From Mesostigma viride (taxonomy: Eukaryota > Streptophyta > Mesostigmatophyceae > Mesostigmatales > Mesostigmataceae), in contig RPFO01000022.1 in assembly GCA_009746045.1 (NCBI GenBank), positions 1,736,660-1,800,659 of the forward strand: 64,000 bases of DNA, in the 5' to 3' direction. Under the pieces are notes generated by a model that was not told the DNA's origin, ran no database searches, and saw only the letters and a program-made list of their open reading frames with translations. The translations under genes and the position numbers were made by a program. Below, piece by piece: positions 43,002-54,749 of the stretch (position 1 is its first letter; each line of letters opens with the position of its first letter).

Positions 43002-45963
43002 GGCCATGACACACACTAGGTTGTGTGGGAACATCGCCAGTATGCAACCCTGCCTCTGCTATTGCAAGTACTATTTCCTCGCGGGTGAGACCTGGTCTCA
43101 AGGATACCATCCTTTGCTTCCCTGTTCCCGATGTGAGCTGTTGCCAGCTTTTGTCCAACCACCAAAGTTTTTGTCTGAATCCTGTTTGCGTCATTGGCTG
43201 CTTTCTGGGCACTACGGGGGTACCTTGTTGCTTTTTGTGGTGTGGCGGCTTTTGGTGGCATTTGGTGGCGTCATCGGACAACCCTCTCGCCCTGCTGGGA
43301 GGACTCCTATAGGCTGCACAGCCTTGCGGCAGGGAGCAGCGGCAACAAGTGAGAGAGGGAAGGAGGGCTGGCCCAAAGGTGATTGCTGTCATAGGTCCTT
43401 TCTATCCCCGGTTCCGGAAAATGAGTTCCTTCCCACATGAGTTCCAGCCCCTGTGTTTTGCTGCCATCTGTTATCTATATGAAGATAGTACCTAGCTGGT
43501 TGCCTTTCATGTCATTTTGTGCATCCATCCCGTGGCCTTCTTTGGCATTATTTGTTGACAGCATCGGTTTTGCTGGACAGTTCTTGTTACACTTTTTTTC
43601 CATCTTGCTGGGGGTGTGGACACACAAGGAGTGCAGCAAGGCAGAGGGTATTGACACTTTTGAGGCAAACTCATATGGCAAGCTCATATGACAAACTCTC
43701 AAGGCAAAGCGTATCGACACCCCTGCTACCAGTCGTCACTTTCTTCTTTGGGTATCTTGGTTGGTGTCTGTGTTTCTGCTTGGTTATGTGTACCACCTGC
43801 ATCTACCTCAGCCCCTTACCAACCAAGCACACACCCCTCTCATCTAGAAACTCGCTCACCACCCCGTCTTCGCTTCCCCGCCCCTCCCTCCCCCCCTCCC
43901 TCCCTCCTTCCCCCTTCCCCTCCATCTCCCGCCCATTCATTCTCTCTTTGGGAAGCCGACCTTTCGACTTACATGTACATGTCTCGAGGTACTTGGTCTA
44001 CTTTTTGAGACCTCACATACCCTCCAACTTACATGTCCCTGAGGTAGCGCTTGTTCCTCTATGTCCTACCTCAGAGATTCTCGAACATTTTCAGAACATG
44101 TCTTTTGAGACGTACATGCCTCTGCATCGCGTCCGCTGTTGCTGCTCCGCTGTGCTTGTTACTTTCCCTGCCGAGGACGGGAGGTATAGAAGAAGCTGGC
44201 ATGACTGCCGGTTCCTCCCTCTTGTGAGGGGTCAGAATAGATGTCACCAATAGATGGTGACATGCCAGGGTTTTTTTTCTCGCTCGTCCCCAAGTGTGTG
44301 TGTGGTCGATGGATGGGTGGGGTTGCCTGGTCAAACGCATGGGGAAGATAAGCAGCCCTGGGCGCCCGGGTCTCCTGCACACATATGCTGATTCACGATA
44401 TGTATTTTGCATCCAGTGGAGCTCGGCTGGTATGGCCAAGGCAGCCAGTATGTACGTTACATTTTGGGCTGTTTTTGTGCATGCCATAGCTGCCGCTAGC
44501 TGCAGCCGGCATGTGATAGCAGCTCGTCTATATGTGCGTATAGTTTGTGCCGTCGCTTCTATATACCTCAACATGTCGACGTTCCTGTTGCCTTCTGGAT
44601 GTTGCTTTGTGTCTGGTTGTCGCTTTGTCCCGCAATCACCCTGCTTCCCGGTTTTTTCCCCTTTTTTTGTGGTGGGGGGGAAATCTTGGGTCCCAGGTGA
44701 GCACGACGTTTGCCAGAACAACGCATTACCGTTACGCTGGTCAGGTCGCTTACCCAGGTATGCCTGGCCACCTGGGTGGGCGAGGGATGTCGAGGGAAAT
44801 GAGAGCATGAAAGAAAGAGGCAGGCAGAGGCAGACCGGATCGAAAGAGTCTGATGCAGAGGCCGACGGGCAGGGGCGGGCCCTGATTATGGTCAGTCATG
44901 CACTGGTGGTGTACGCTGTACAGTGGTACAGTGGGTCACAACCCGCCTGTATCATCCCAGTGGCCACATGATGCCGGGCGTTTAGGGCAGTAAGGCGGTA
45001 AGGGAAGGGTCAGGGCCAGGGCTTGAAGATGAAGGCTACGAGGCGGCACCGATGGTCATCACGAGCTAGAGCCAAGGGACAGTGGGCCAAAGAGTTTCTG
45101 CCAGGGCACAGCTGGCTCGTCTGTGTCTGGAGTTGTTGTTGGTGGTGGTTTCTGGGGGGCTTGTGGTGCTGAACGTTGCGGGCGTTGCCTGTGTGCTTGC
45201 CTTGGCTCGATGCTCTCCCTATTCCCGTGTACCCTGTGTGTGAATCTGCTGTACACATTCCACCCGCATAGGCGCCGTGCCTCTTGGCAAGTTGCTCTGG
45301 AATGTTTGTGGGTGTGGTATGGCAGCAGGTTCCAGACTCAGGGTGTGTCACGGACCGTGTGGGAGTCTAGGTGGGTGGCCTTGCCGTTTGGATGAAGGTC
45401 GTGTAATGGTGCGCTGTCACATCATGCCCTGGCGGTGTGGCAGTGGTGCAAATCAGTGGTGGTGTGATGCATGGTGCGCCACTGGCACCATGACCTTGCC
45501 CACAGTTGTGTGGGTATCTTCTGCTCACGCACATACAAGTAGTCAGAATACAAGTAGTGCCCCTCCAGGTGCCGGCTTTTGCCTGCGGATGTGATGATAC
45601 TTGTACACTAGCCGAGCTGGTCTAGTTGCATGGACAGTGCTTGATTGTAGCTCTGTGCCTTGAGCACTTGAGAGACTTCTGTTTTAATCAAGATCTGGGC
45701 GACCGCCTGTCAGAAAGTTTTAGTTAGCATTTCTTACAGCATTGACTGGTAAGTAGCCATTCTATTTTTTAATGAAACCATGCATATCACATCAGTGGAA
45801 AGAGTCAGCTGTTATCGTGTGCGCAATGGCCTCCGTAAAGGAATTCAAATGGGTGAGATGTACAATTATTCATAGACGTGCATGGCGATCCAACGTCGTG
45901 TACATGAGGTCGGTTGTTCCTGGCCATGATGTAAGTACTTGCATGGCATGCGCAAAAGCATTG
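43002..45963. other. No recognisable gene
   Basis: Several open frames of 80-245 codons overlap on both strands but carry no family signature or consistent splice pattern. A 3' exon of the poly(A) polymerase could lie here if its last donor is used, but I cannot identify one. Confidence 0.4.
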
Positions 45964-46034
45964 ATTTGAATTGAATTGAATTGTAACATAACTCCGTTGG
46001 GAGAATACGTAGCACATATCCCAGAGAAGGGGCA
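45964..46034 (-). mobile_element. 3' end of a small retroelement with GAATT tail, copy 2
   Basis: A short TGAATTGAATTGAATTG microsatellite abuts AACTCCGTTGGGAGAATACG and TAGCACATATCCCAGAGAAGGGG. The second part matches 10440-10485. CTCCGTTGGGAG can form a small hairpin like that of the TTAA-tailed family. Confidence 0.5.
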
Positions 46035-46057
46035 TATGGCTTTTAACCCGTGTTTTT

Positions 46058-46111
46058 TTACAACGCGATACATCGCGTTGTAGGGTTAGAACACGATGTA
46101 TCGCGTTGTAA
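46058..46111. repeat. Nested inverted repeat of ACAACGCGAT
   Basis: TTACAACGCGATACATCG (46058-46075) and its exact reverse complement (46094-46111) are 18-bp arms. The left half also contains its own near-palindrome ACAACGCGAT-AC-ATCGCGTTGT (46060-46081), so alternative hairpins are possible. Confidence 0.85.
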
Positions 46112-46227
46112 TCTGACACGTGGCAAACCTATTAAACATGCGATTTTTGGTCTGAAACTTTCAACATAGGTCAGAAACATCTCATAGAATTCAAGAAAAA
46201 ATCCTGGTATTTTTGGTATTTTTTTTG

Positions 46228-46424
46228 TGAGGGAGGGAGGGAGGGAGGGAGGGAGGGAGGGAGGGAGGGAGGGAGGGAGGGAGGGAGGGAGGAGGGAGGG
46301 AGGGAGGGAGGGAGGGAGGGAGGGAGGGAGGGAGGAGGGAGGGAGGGAGGGAGGGAGGGAGGGAGGAGGGAGGAGGGAGGGAGGGAGGGAGGGAGGGAGG
46401 GAGAGAGGGAGGAAGGGAGGGAGG
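46228..46424 (+). repeat. (GGGA)n microsatellite
   Basis: About 200 bp of GGGA tetranucleotides with occasional GGA units. It is the first of three adjacent G-rich tetranucleotide arrays. Confidence 0.97.
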
Positions 46425-46431
46425 GCATGAC

Positions 46432-46649
<218 letters not shown>

Positions 46650-46740
46650 TATGCCTGGGTGGGTGGGCACGTGTTTGGGTGGGTGTGGGTATAATATACC
46701 TAATACCTAATGCACCAATTTGGTGCATTGTGTGTGGTTG

Positions 46741-46960
46741 TATGGGTGGGTGGGTGGGTGGGTGGGTGGGTGGGTGGTGGGTGGGTGGGTGGGTGGGTGG
46801 GTGGGTGGGTGGGTGGGTGGGTGGGTGGGTGGGTGGGTGGGTGGGTGGGTGGGTGGGTGGGTGGGTGGGTGGGTGGGTGGGTGGGTGGGTGGGTGGGTGG
46901 GTGGGTGGGTGGGTGGGTGGGTGGGTGGGTGGGTGGGTGGGTGGGTGGGTGGGTGGGTGG
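46741..46960 (+). repeat. (GGGT)n microsatellite
   Basis: About 55 units of GGGT with one short unit near 46777. It can form G-quadruplexes on the plus strand. The GGWV and THPP reading frames are artefacts. Confidence 0.97.
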
Positions 46961-47062
46961 ATAAGGTGTGCTATTTATTATCATTAGCCAAACACCATTC
47001 CTGTTAACAAACTAAGTCGATTTTGAGGACCTAGGCATGGATCCCCACTTTGGTACCATTAA

Positions 47063-48960
47063 TGAATTAATTAATTAATTAATTAATTAATTAAACTGGT
47101 ACATGCTCCCGTTGGGGAGTCACGCATCATTAACCCCGATGGTGGGTGGATGGATGCCGGGGTACACGCAATCCTACCCGTCTAATCTATCTACAAAACC
47201 AGCAATCCTACTCTATACTGATAGCTAATATGGTGCCCGCGACTCAAGGGGTCTTGTCTTATTATATAGCATGCAGCTTCCCACGTGTGCAAACACGCGG
47301 CTTCCCCACTGGTCACGGGATCGGGGGGTCGTTGTCCTCTATATCCTGACTGAGTTGGCCTTGTTGTTCATAATCTTTTTCCGAATCACGGAGAGGCCCA
47401 TAATAGGCCCCCCATGTCCTAGCTCTACGAGCTAGCTGCTCATTGAAGGTGCTGGCCTTGCGGCGTCTAGCCTGGCTGGGCCTGGCCCAATTATGCGTGA
47501 GGAGGTGCCTGCCAGGCTGAGCCGGGGCGCAGCCCTGCGGAGCAAGGGGCCACGTGAGGTGTCTACCGGCCTGGTACTTGGTGCGATCGAGCTAAGTGCC
47601 CTACTAGCTGCAGGCGCCGCTGCTTGATGCCTGATGGTGCTCATGATAAGTGGCATGCCTAGGTACAAGTACTCCTTGCGGAGTCCGGACATGAGCTGCA
47701 ACCGTATCCCACACGGAAAATTGACCGCAGCATATTGGTGACCGCGCCGTCCAGCTTTTTGGCAAGGTCGGCGGTACGTGAAGGTCCACGTCTCGGCCCC
47801 CGACGGAAGAACAGGGAGGACCAGGACCTTAAACAGGTCCTGTTTCTCTAGCTTGCCCAAGGGCTTGCGCCACAGAGCCCTGTACTAGGCGTACAGCGTG
47901 CCAGGCGCGAGGGAGATACGGTGCATGGTCACAAGTCGGCCTTGCATGCAGCTGGGGAGTAAGCCACCTGGCAGCAACTTGACGCGGTCCCGATACTGGA
48001 CTCGAGAGCAATCAAGGAGAAAGAGGTCGGGCGGTGGCTGAGTGAGCCAAGCCGCCAGCAGGGCCTCGTGTTCTTCTTGCCGACCTCGAGCCCCACCACT
48101 CGGGCCTCGATCGATTGCGAGGCAGTCGAGCCACGTCTGCACGTGCTCAGTGTACCCTCGATTGAGGGTGCTGTCGTCTGCATAGATGATTTCCGGCTAG
48201 CCGAAACTCCGTGTCCACCTCGCCATGCCAGAATTTGTTGGCGACCTTCACCCCTGGTTCCCTACCCACAATGCGAACAAACCGCTTGCGCGCCTAAATA
48301 ATTACGTATTCGACCACAATCATGAACAGGTACATACATATGGCGATCGAGCACGCAGCCCTGCCACACACCCTTCTGTACTGAAGGGCATGGTGCAGCG
48401 TGGACCCGTAGGAAGTGCGCACCGAGGTGGTGGACCCTTCATACAGGTGGCGGATGACAGCAATGAGGGGAAGGGGGATTCGGAACAGAGCAAGGATGTC
48501 CTACAGCGCAGACCAGACTGAAACCGAATCGAAGGCTTTGATGAAGTCCACCAGCATAAGGTGCAGAGGGGACTCACCAGGCTGGAGGCGGTGCAGGTCT
48601 TCCACGAGGTGGCGAGTATGTAGCGAAGAGCGCTTCAAGTGCGGTGACCGCACATACCTTGGATTTAGTGCACCCACCGTATATTAAATGCCATACATAC
48701 TCTCGTCGTGAGTAGCTAGTTTTGATACTAGCGCTGTGGCATGCATGAGGGATGAAGCCTATCTGTGGCCACTGGACCATGCGGGGCAGCCCTACTGCAT
48801 CCGCTATGCTTTTAAAAATGCTATGCATGTCGAACCCACAGTGGTTGCGAGACTCTCCCTGTGAGCAGTTTAAATTGAACCTGTGGCCTGCCTTCAAGGC
48901 AACGAGAGAAGGGGGGGATCGCATGCCCCCTTCTTGCTGTGCATCAAACATGGATGAAAG
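47063..48960 (-). pseudogene. Decayed LINE reverse transcriptase with TTAA tail
   Basis: On the minus strand, in broken frames and in order, I read reverse transcriptase motifs: LVDFIKAFDSV near 48555-48525, GVWQGCVL near 48395-48370, IYADDSTLNRGYTEHVQTWL near 48187-48130 with the catalytic YADD, and the thumb motif VLPVLPSGAETWTFTYR near 47822-47770. These are diagnostic of non-LTR retrotransposons. Frameshifts and stops separate them. The 3' end carries CGTGACTCCCCAACGGGAGC and then a TTAA microsatellite at 47093-47063. The endonuclease domain is not identified, so the copy is probably 5'-truncated. Confidence 0.8.
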
Positions 48961-49203
48961 GTACCAACTTGAGTGCAGAAGTTGGTACCCCGTGACTCTC
49001 CCACCGGAGGTGCGTGATCATGAATGAATGAATGCATTAGGGATTAGCCTGACCTACCCCTGCCCCCTTCTCATTGTGTGACACACAAGGATGTAAAGCA
49101 CTAGATTAGGATCTAATGCTTCGCTTCTCCACGGGAGCGTGTGTTAAATATTAATCTTGCTTACTTATTATGACCTTTGGATTGCGCACACTAGAAGTTG
49201 TCG

Positions 49204-52200
49204 CTAGAAGTTTGAACACGGAGCTCCCAACCTCCTTTCAACGGAGCATTTCAGAAGATCCCACTGGAGCGCAGGGCCAGGGTCTACCTTGTTGCGCTGG
49301 ATATGATAGTGCCCCAGAAAGCCTTCAAACGACGCAACAACATCATCCTTCAGTTTCGATAGCGCCACCCCAAGTTTCCCAATGCTGCCATCATCACAAT
49401 CACCGGTACCCCCCTGGTCCCGCTGGGCACCCTGTCCCGCCTCCTGGCAATCACCCTCCCCCCCCTGCCCTGCCTCCTCTGTCCTGACTCTGTTCCCCTC
49501 TTGCGCTGCCGTACTAGTCCCCGCATCGCTCGTACTTGCAGCCGCCACCACAAACGGCTCCTCCATGTCCCGCGTCGGGTAGACGGGCTTTAACCGCGGG
49601 AACACCACGCTCAGCGCAGCCGCCAGGCACGCCAGCGACTCGTACTGCTCCCGCGTGAAGTCGTACTGCTGCAAATCTATCCCCTGGATGCGGCCCCTGA
49701 CAGGGTATGGACGGATCGGCCGGCCAACAAAGCCTCCCAACTGACCGGCTCCGCCGACTGGGTAGGCAGCCCGGGGGTCGAGCCCACCTGGGGGCAACCG
49801 TAGATACACACTGCTCGTTGCCTCTGAGCCACCAGGCTCATTGTCTGTTCTGTCGACAGGGGTTTCTGCCTCTTCGGCAGCAGCGCCACTGTTGCTGCTA
49901 CCGCTGCCTGCTACTGGGGTGGTACTGGGAACATTGTTGGCGCTAATGCTGGCATCGGGGCCATACCAGAGGTCAAACAGGGGGCTCCGCTCCGCTCCTG
50001 GGCAGCAGCCGATGTTGGCGAGTTCGACGCCCACCGAGCTGCGTGGTGTACGTGGGGGGAGGGAAGATGTGACCGTGGTGCACGATCAGAAGGCCTGAGA
50101 GAGCCACCGAGCTGCGCGGTGGTGGGGAAGGGAAGATGTGACCTTGGTGCACGATCAGAAGGCCTGAGAGAGCCACCGAGCTGCGCGGTGGGGGGGGAGG
50201 GAAGATGTGACCTTGGTGCACGATCAGAAGGCCTGAGAAAGCCACCGAGCTGCGCGGTGGTGGGGAAGGGAAGACGTGACCTTGGTGCACGATCAGAAGG
50301 CCTGAGAAAGCCACCGAGCTGCGTGGTGGTGGGGAAGGGAAGATGTGACCTTGGTGGTGCACGATCAGAAGGCCTGAGAGAGCCACCGAGCTGCGTGGTG
50401 GTGGGGAAGGGAAGATGTGACCTTGGTGTACGATCAGAAGGCCTGAGAGAGCCACCGAGCTGCGCGGTGGTGGGGAAGGGAAGATGTGACCTTGGTGCAC
50501 GATCAGAAGGCCTGAGAAAGCCACCGAGCTGCGTGGTGGTGGGGAAGGGAAGATGTGACCTTGGTGCACGATCAGAAGGCCTGAGAGAGCCACCGAGCTG
50601 CGGGGTGGTGGGGAAGGGAAGACGTGAGATTGAAATGCGCAAGAAAAGGACTCTGCATCGCCGATATAGAGCCGCTGAGCTGCAGGGTAAGGGATGACAT
50701 AAATTGATACTACTATGAAAATGTGGAGCTTGTTGGAAAGCTTGTTCTGCCAAGGGTGACGGCAAGGGCAGGCACACCAGATCTATGAACGGGCATGTTC
50801 CCAGGGAGACGATGCAGCAAGGCAGGACGTGCAACGCGTGACTTGGTGTACACGGTGCGCCTTTTTCAGGTACCCAGGCGGGCCCCGGCTGTAGCGTACG
50901 GGCAGCCGGCTGTGGGAATGTAGGTCACCAATCACCAGACCGTGCGTGACAGGATACTTGCACTGTCAGCAGCCGGGCACGAACAGCAAGCCGGTGAGAG
51001 CTGGAACTGAAGTCGCTACCCATACCAAGATGTCCAATTCTCACCACGTCTTGTCACGATATATTACGCATGCAAAACCATTCAATGTACTTGGTATAAT
51101 CAATTAACAGATGCTTGGTTTGCATCGTACTTGGCATCAGATGGCTAACACATACTTGGTATGGTGGGTTGGCAGAGAAACACAAGGCCGGGGAAAGCAA
51201 ACGGGGGAGATGTCGACGGGGCAACAGGGGACGTACGACCCTCGCAAAGTCTGCGAGGTGGCGGGGTGGGTGAGGGTGGAATACGGGTGAAGTGCTGCGG
51301 CCTGTTCTTATGTGGCTTCTAGAGACATGTCACGCAGGCTGCGACCTGTGCATGGGTGGCGATCCATGCTTGTGTCTCTAAGGCTCACGGAGCTAGTGAT
51401 GACAGGTGATGAACAGGGCAGGTGAATAGCTAGCATAAGGAGCATGTAAAACGGGTACCCGCAATGATGCAGTACAGGCCACTGTTAGCGTGATGAACTC
51501 CCACTAATGGCCAACCAGCCGGCCGATTTCCTCTCTACGGGTGAGTACCATTTCTGCCCTGGAAGCTTTCCCCTCCTCCCCCCATACCAGTCGTCAGCGA
51601 TGGCTGCTGCGACCACAGTTATGAACTTGCAAACTGCTGCCCATTATGCCCAGTGCATCGCATGAGCTTTTTACTGACATGCACCGACTGCCGCTAAGGT
51701 TTCTGGATACAAAGAGTGGTGCATGGTGCTGGTGGCTAGCGGCCCTCACCAGTCGTTGGCAACCGTCGCGTGCCATGCGCGCTCCTTGAGGTCAAGCGTT
51801 TGATAGATGGTTCCGTCTGCAGGCACGGCAGGATGAAAGCATGACAGGAACGATGTTGTTACCTCTGGTGCCAGGGCCTGGTGAGTGGTGCTGCCTGCAA
51901 ACAGTATGCTGCAGGGGGAATTACAGGAGAATAGATAGGATCGATAGGGCATTAGGATAGGAGAATAGATAGGGCATTCCATTCCCGTTGCATGATGCAG
52001 AGGTAAGCGTACAAATAGCAAGCGATATTTATCACATGCTTAAGACAGAGGTATGGCAATATTATTTATTACATGCTATATATATGGCAATAATATTTAT
52101 TACATGCTTGAGACAGAGGTATGGCAAGAGGTTACAAACAAGCAGCTGGCACAACGGGTGAGCAAAAAAAGGCCCGGTCCCGATGGAAACGGAAACGGGA

Positions 52201-54739
52201 AGGAGCCTACCAAACCTGAACAAGACAAGTGACGGGCTGGGCTCGGGTGTGAGTGGTCAGTGACACCCCTTGGGTCAGCCACACAGCCAAAAAGTAAAAG
52301 AGGCCCCTATTGCCATTTCTAAACCGTGACGTAGACAAAACTGGGTGCAGAAAATCCCATGCGTGACGAGCCACGATGGCGCGCCCTTGTACGGGTGGAG
52401 CGCGGGGGTAAGACCCATACCTCAGAAAATGCGCTTGAGAAAACGGCCAGTAAACATCACCCATTTACCGGAGGAACGACCCAGACATGGACACGGAAGT
52501 GTGGATGACGTAGGCAGGGAGGTGGGCCTAGCATGTCGAAACGTGCATGTATGCATTGTCGTGGCGCATGTCGTTTTCACACATCATCTCGTACAAGCTT
52601 CCGAGTTTCCACACCAAAAAAATGCCACGGAGGTACACAAGAAATGGAACAGATGAGAAAGTGGGCACAAATACTTGGGTGCCAGCAGCGGCAGCCAATC
52701 CCTGGTGGCTGTACTCGATCGCGTCCCTCCTCACAGCCCTTGTGCGCGAGATACCAGGCGCACGGCACCAGCATAACACGCCTGGCAAGATACCAGGGAA
52801 AGATGGCCCGAGCACCCGATACACCATGCACCGGTGTCGAGATCGAGTGCATGTGCGCAAGCACGAGCCTCGCTTAGTGATGCCAGCATAACAACCCACG
52901 CACCGATGTCAATCATGAAGTGGATGCTGAGGCCCCGCTCGTCGTGGATCACCCGAAAGCACTGGGGAGGGGCCAAGGGAGGCGGCAGGGAGGCACCAGG
53001 GGAAGGGGGGGATGAATCAATGAACTAATTTACACGTAGACTTTGTCCACGACTCGACGTGAGCGTTAGGGAGGGATGCGCAGGGTGGTGGGGTTTAGGG
53101 GATCCCAAGTAGCGCGTGTGCACTAGTCGAATAGAAATACGTTTAAGGCGGCAAGAGGACGACTGAAGGCAAACCGGGGAAGGGAGGGAGCGGGGGTCAA
53201 GGGAGGGAGGCAGTGAGGATGCATCCAAGGCAAGGGGACGTGCGCCGCAGGTTGTTGGGGCCAGGAATGCACATGGAAACATGGAAGCCCCAGGTAAGTA
53301 AGCCCCAGGTAAGTGAGCCCCAGGTAAGTGAGCCCCAGGTAAGTGAGCCCCAGGTAAGTGAGCCCCAGGTAAGTGAGCCCCAGGCACGCACTAGGTAGCG
53401 GGGGCATTGATGACAGACAGCGGGTACCCGGTTCCAGAGGAGCTGCCGTCGATAAATGGACGCAGGCACACGAAACAAACGTGGCAACGAAGCCAGTATT
53501 CCTACCTTTGCGAGATGGGCCGGTAGCCGTAAGTATGCAAGTAGCAAGTAGGCCTACGCCCTACGTAGCCCTAACTAAGCGAGATGAGCGGGCGACCGGG
53601 TGAGCGTTCAGGGTGAGCGGGCAGGGCAACAGGAAGGCAGGGCATGATGGAGGTATGAGCGTCTCATATCGCGCATATGCAAGGTCTGCATGTGATGGCC
53701 CACGTGCGCATGCAGCCGCCGTTCTTGTTCCGGCATCATCGCACATGCTGCGGTTACCCGTGCGTAGCTGCGCGGCTAGACACGATTTCCTGGCCCTTCC
53801 CGGACCATGTGGGGCAACGCTAGGCGACCCACGCTTTCAGATCTCAACAGTCCGGTGCCCGCATTGGCGCACCCGCTTTGCAAAGGGCTCCAGAAACAGC
53901 TTTTGCAAACGATTTTAAAGCCAGTCTTGCAAAGGATTCCAAAACCGAGCCCTGCAAGGGATCCAAACATAAAAGCAGCAGCACACCTTGTCGGACGTGC
54001 CGCACCCGTCGTAGTGGAGAACCAGCTGGTGTACTTGGGCTTGCAGCCGGGGAAGGTCCCAGTCGTCTGTGTGTCAGCAGATGTGTCAGCAGATGTGTCA
54101 GCAGATGTGTCAGCAGATGTGTCAGCAGATGTGTCAGCAGATGTGTCAGACAGATTACACAGCACAGGTGACTCTTCTGGTTGAGTGTTAGATCCTCCGA
54201 ATGTAATATTCTCCGATTTTGTTATCTACGGACAACCAAACAAGATATGCCACCTGGATTCGCAGAGGGGATGACCACAGGCAGCGATTGTGCTTGCAAG
54301 CATTCAAATAACTGGCAATGCGGCACCTAACTCTATGCCCAGACACGGGAGCTTTCTGACATCATGCGGCGGGAGGGACGTCAGATTCCCATACACCGCT
54401 GTGTACTGTTGATGCACATGGACACGGGGAAAAGGCAGAAATAGAGAAGCCAGCTTCCTGCTATGCGACGCCAGTTGGGGGAAAAGCGCGCCTGTACTCT
54501 GCATTCCTTCGCTTGTTCCCCGCACTGCTATCCTACGTCAGCACCCAGGCACGCACCTCATGTCGTAGCCTCGCCGTGCCAGAGCTTGCCGACCAGCAGG
54601 GCACCCATATACACCGCTGCACCATCTCAATACAAGTGGCTCATCATCAAAAATCCATAGGAAACCTACAAGGGTGCCCACTCACCCACAGGGACCATCG
54701 CAGGTTGGCCGTCCACGATTTTCTTGACCTTGCGTGACC
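49204..54739 (-). CDS. N-acetylmuramoyl-L-alanine amidase (Amidase_2 fold), at least seven exons
   Basis: Exons: 54739-54686 (SRKVKKIVDGQPAMVPV), 54625-54557, one from 54498 with its end unresolved, 54066-53987, 52961-52904, 51816-51750 and 50038-49204. From 54066 onward the frame holds: VHQLVLHYDGCGTSDK, then CFRVIHDERGLSIHFMID, then DGTIYQTLDLKERAWHATVA, then SVGVELANIG, then GIDLQQYDFTREQYESLACL, then GFLGHYHIQRNKVDPGPALQ. The AmpD-like zinc ligands are present (His of LHYDG, His of GHYH, Asp of VDPGP), as are the Glu of VGVELAN and the Lys two before the ligand Asp. The family cleaves the amide between muramic acid and the stem peptide. An acidic Gly/Gln-rich insertion precedes the last motif. 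No signal peptide can be judged because the 5' end is unseen. Exon 54625-54557 appears to hold a 1-base frame break. The role in an alga is open. Confidence 0.88.
50042..50640 (-). repeat. 69-bp tandem repeat of the last-exon 3' splice site
   Basis: The real acceptor on the minus strand is ACCACGCAG/CTCGGTGGGC (exon starts 50038). Upstream in the intron the block CCACCGCGCAG/CTCGGTGGCTC repeats with junctions near 50110, 50180, 50249, 50318, 50390, 50459, 50528 and 50597. Most steps are 69 bp, one is 72, and the step to the real site is 73. Each unit has a pyrimidine tract (TTCCCTTCCCC) before CAG, so each is a plausible acceptor. Frames of 23-residue repeats result. Confidence 0.93.
50641..51749 (-). 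other. Rest of amidase intron between exons at 51750 and 50038
   Basis: Unique-looking intronic sequence. I recognise no exon or element in it. Confidence 0.5.
53284..53394 (+). repeat. 15-bp repeat carrying CAG/GTAAGT
   Basis: About seven units of GCCCCAGGTAAGTGA lie in an amidase intron. On the plus strand each unit holds a perfect consensus 5' splice site, but the amidase is on the minus strand, where the unit reads TCACTTACCTGGGGC and offers CTTAC/CTCAC branch-point-like words instead. Confidence 0.93.
54069..54152 (-). repeat. 12-bp repeat with CTGAC next to an amidase 3' splice site
   Basis: Six to seven units of CTGCTGACACAT (minus strand) end in ACACACAG/ACGACTGG, the acceptor of the exon starting at 54066. 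CTGAC matches the CTNAC branch-point consensus, so the branch-point region itself appears multiplied within about 85 bases of the acceptor. Confidence 0.9.
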
Positions 54740-54749
54740 CTGCACGGGG

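Noticed and set aside
49911-50834. 307-codon minus-strand frame upstream of the last amidase exon
   Set aside because: It consists of 23-residue repeats from the duplicated acceptor array and runs into the last exon in the wrong frame.
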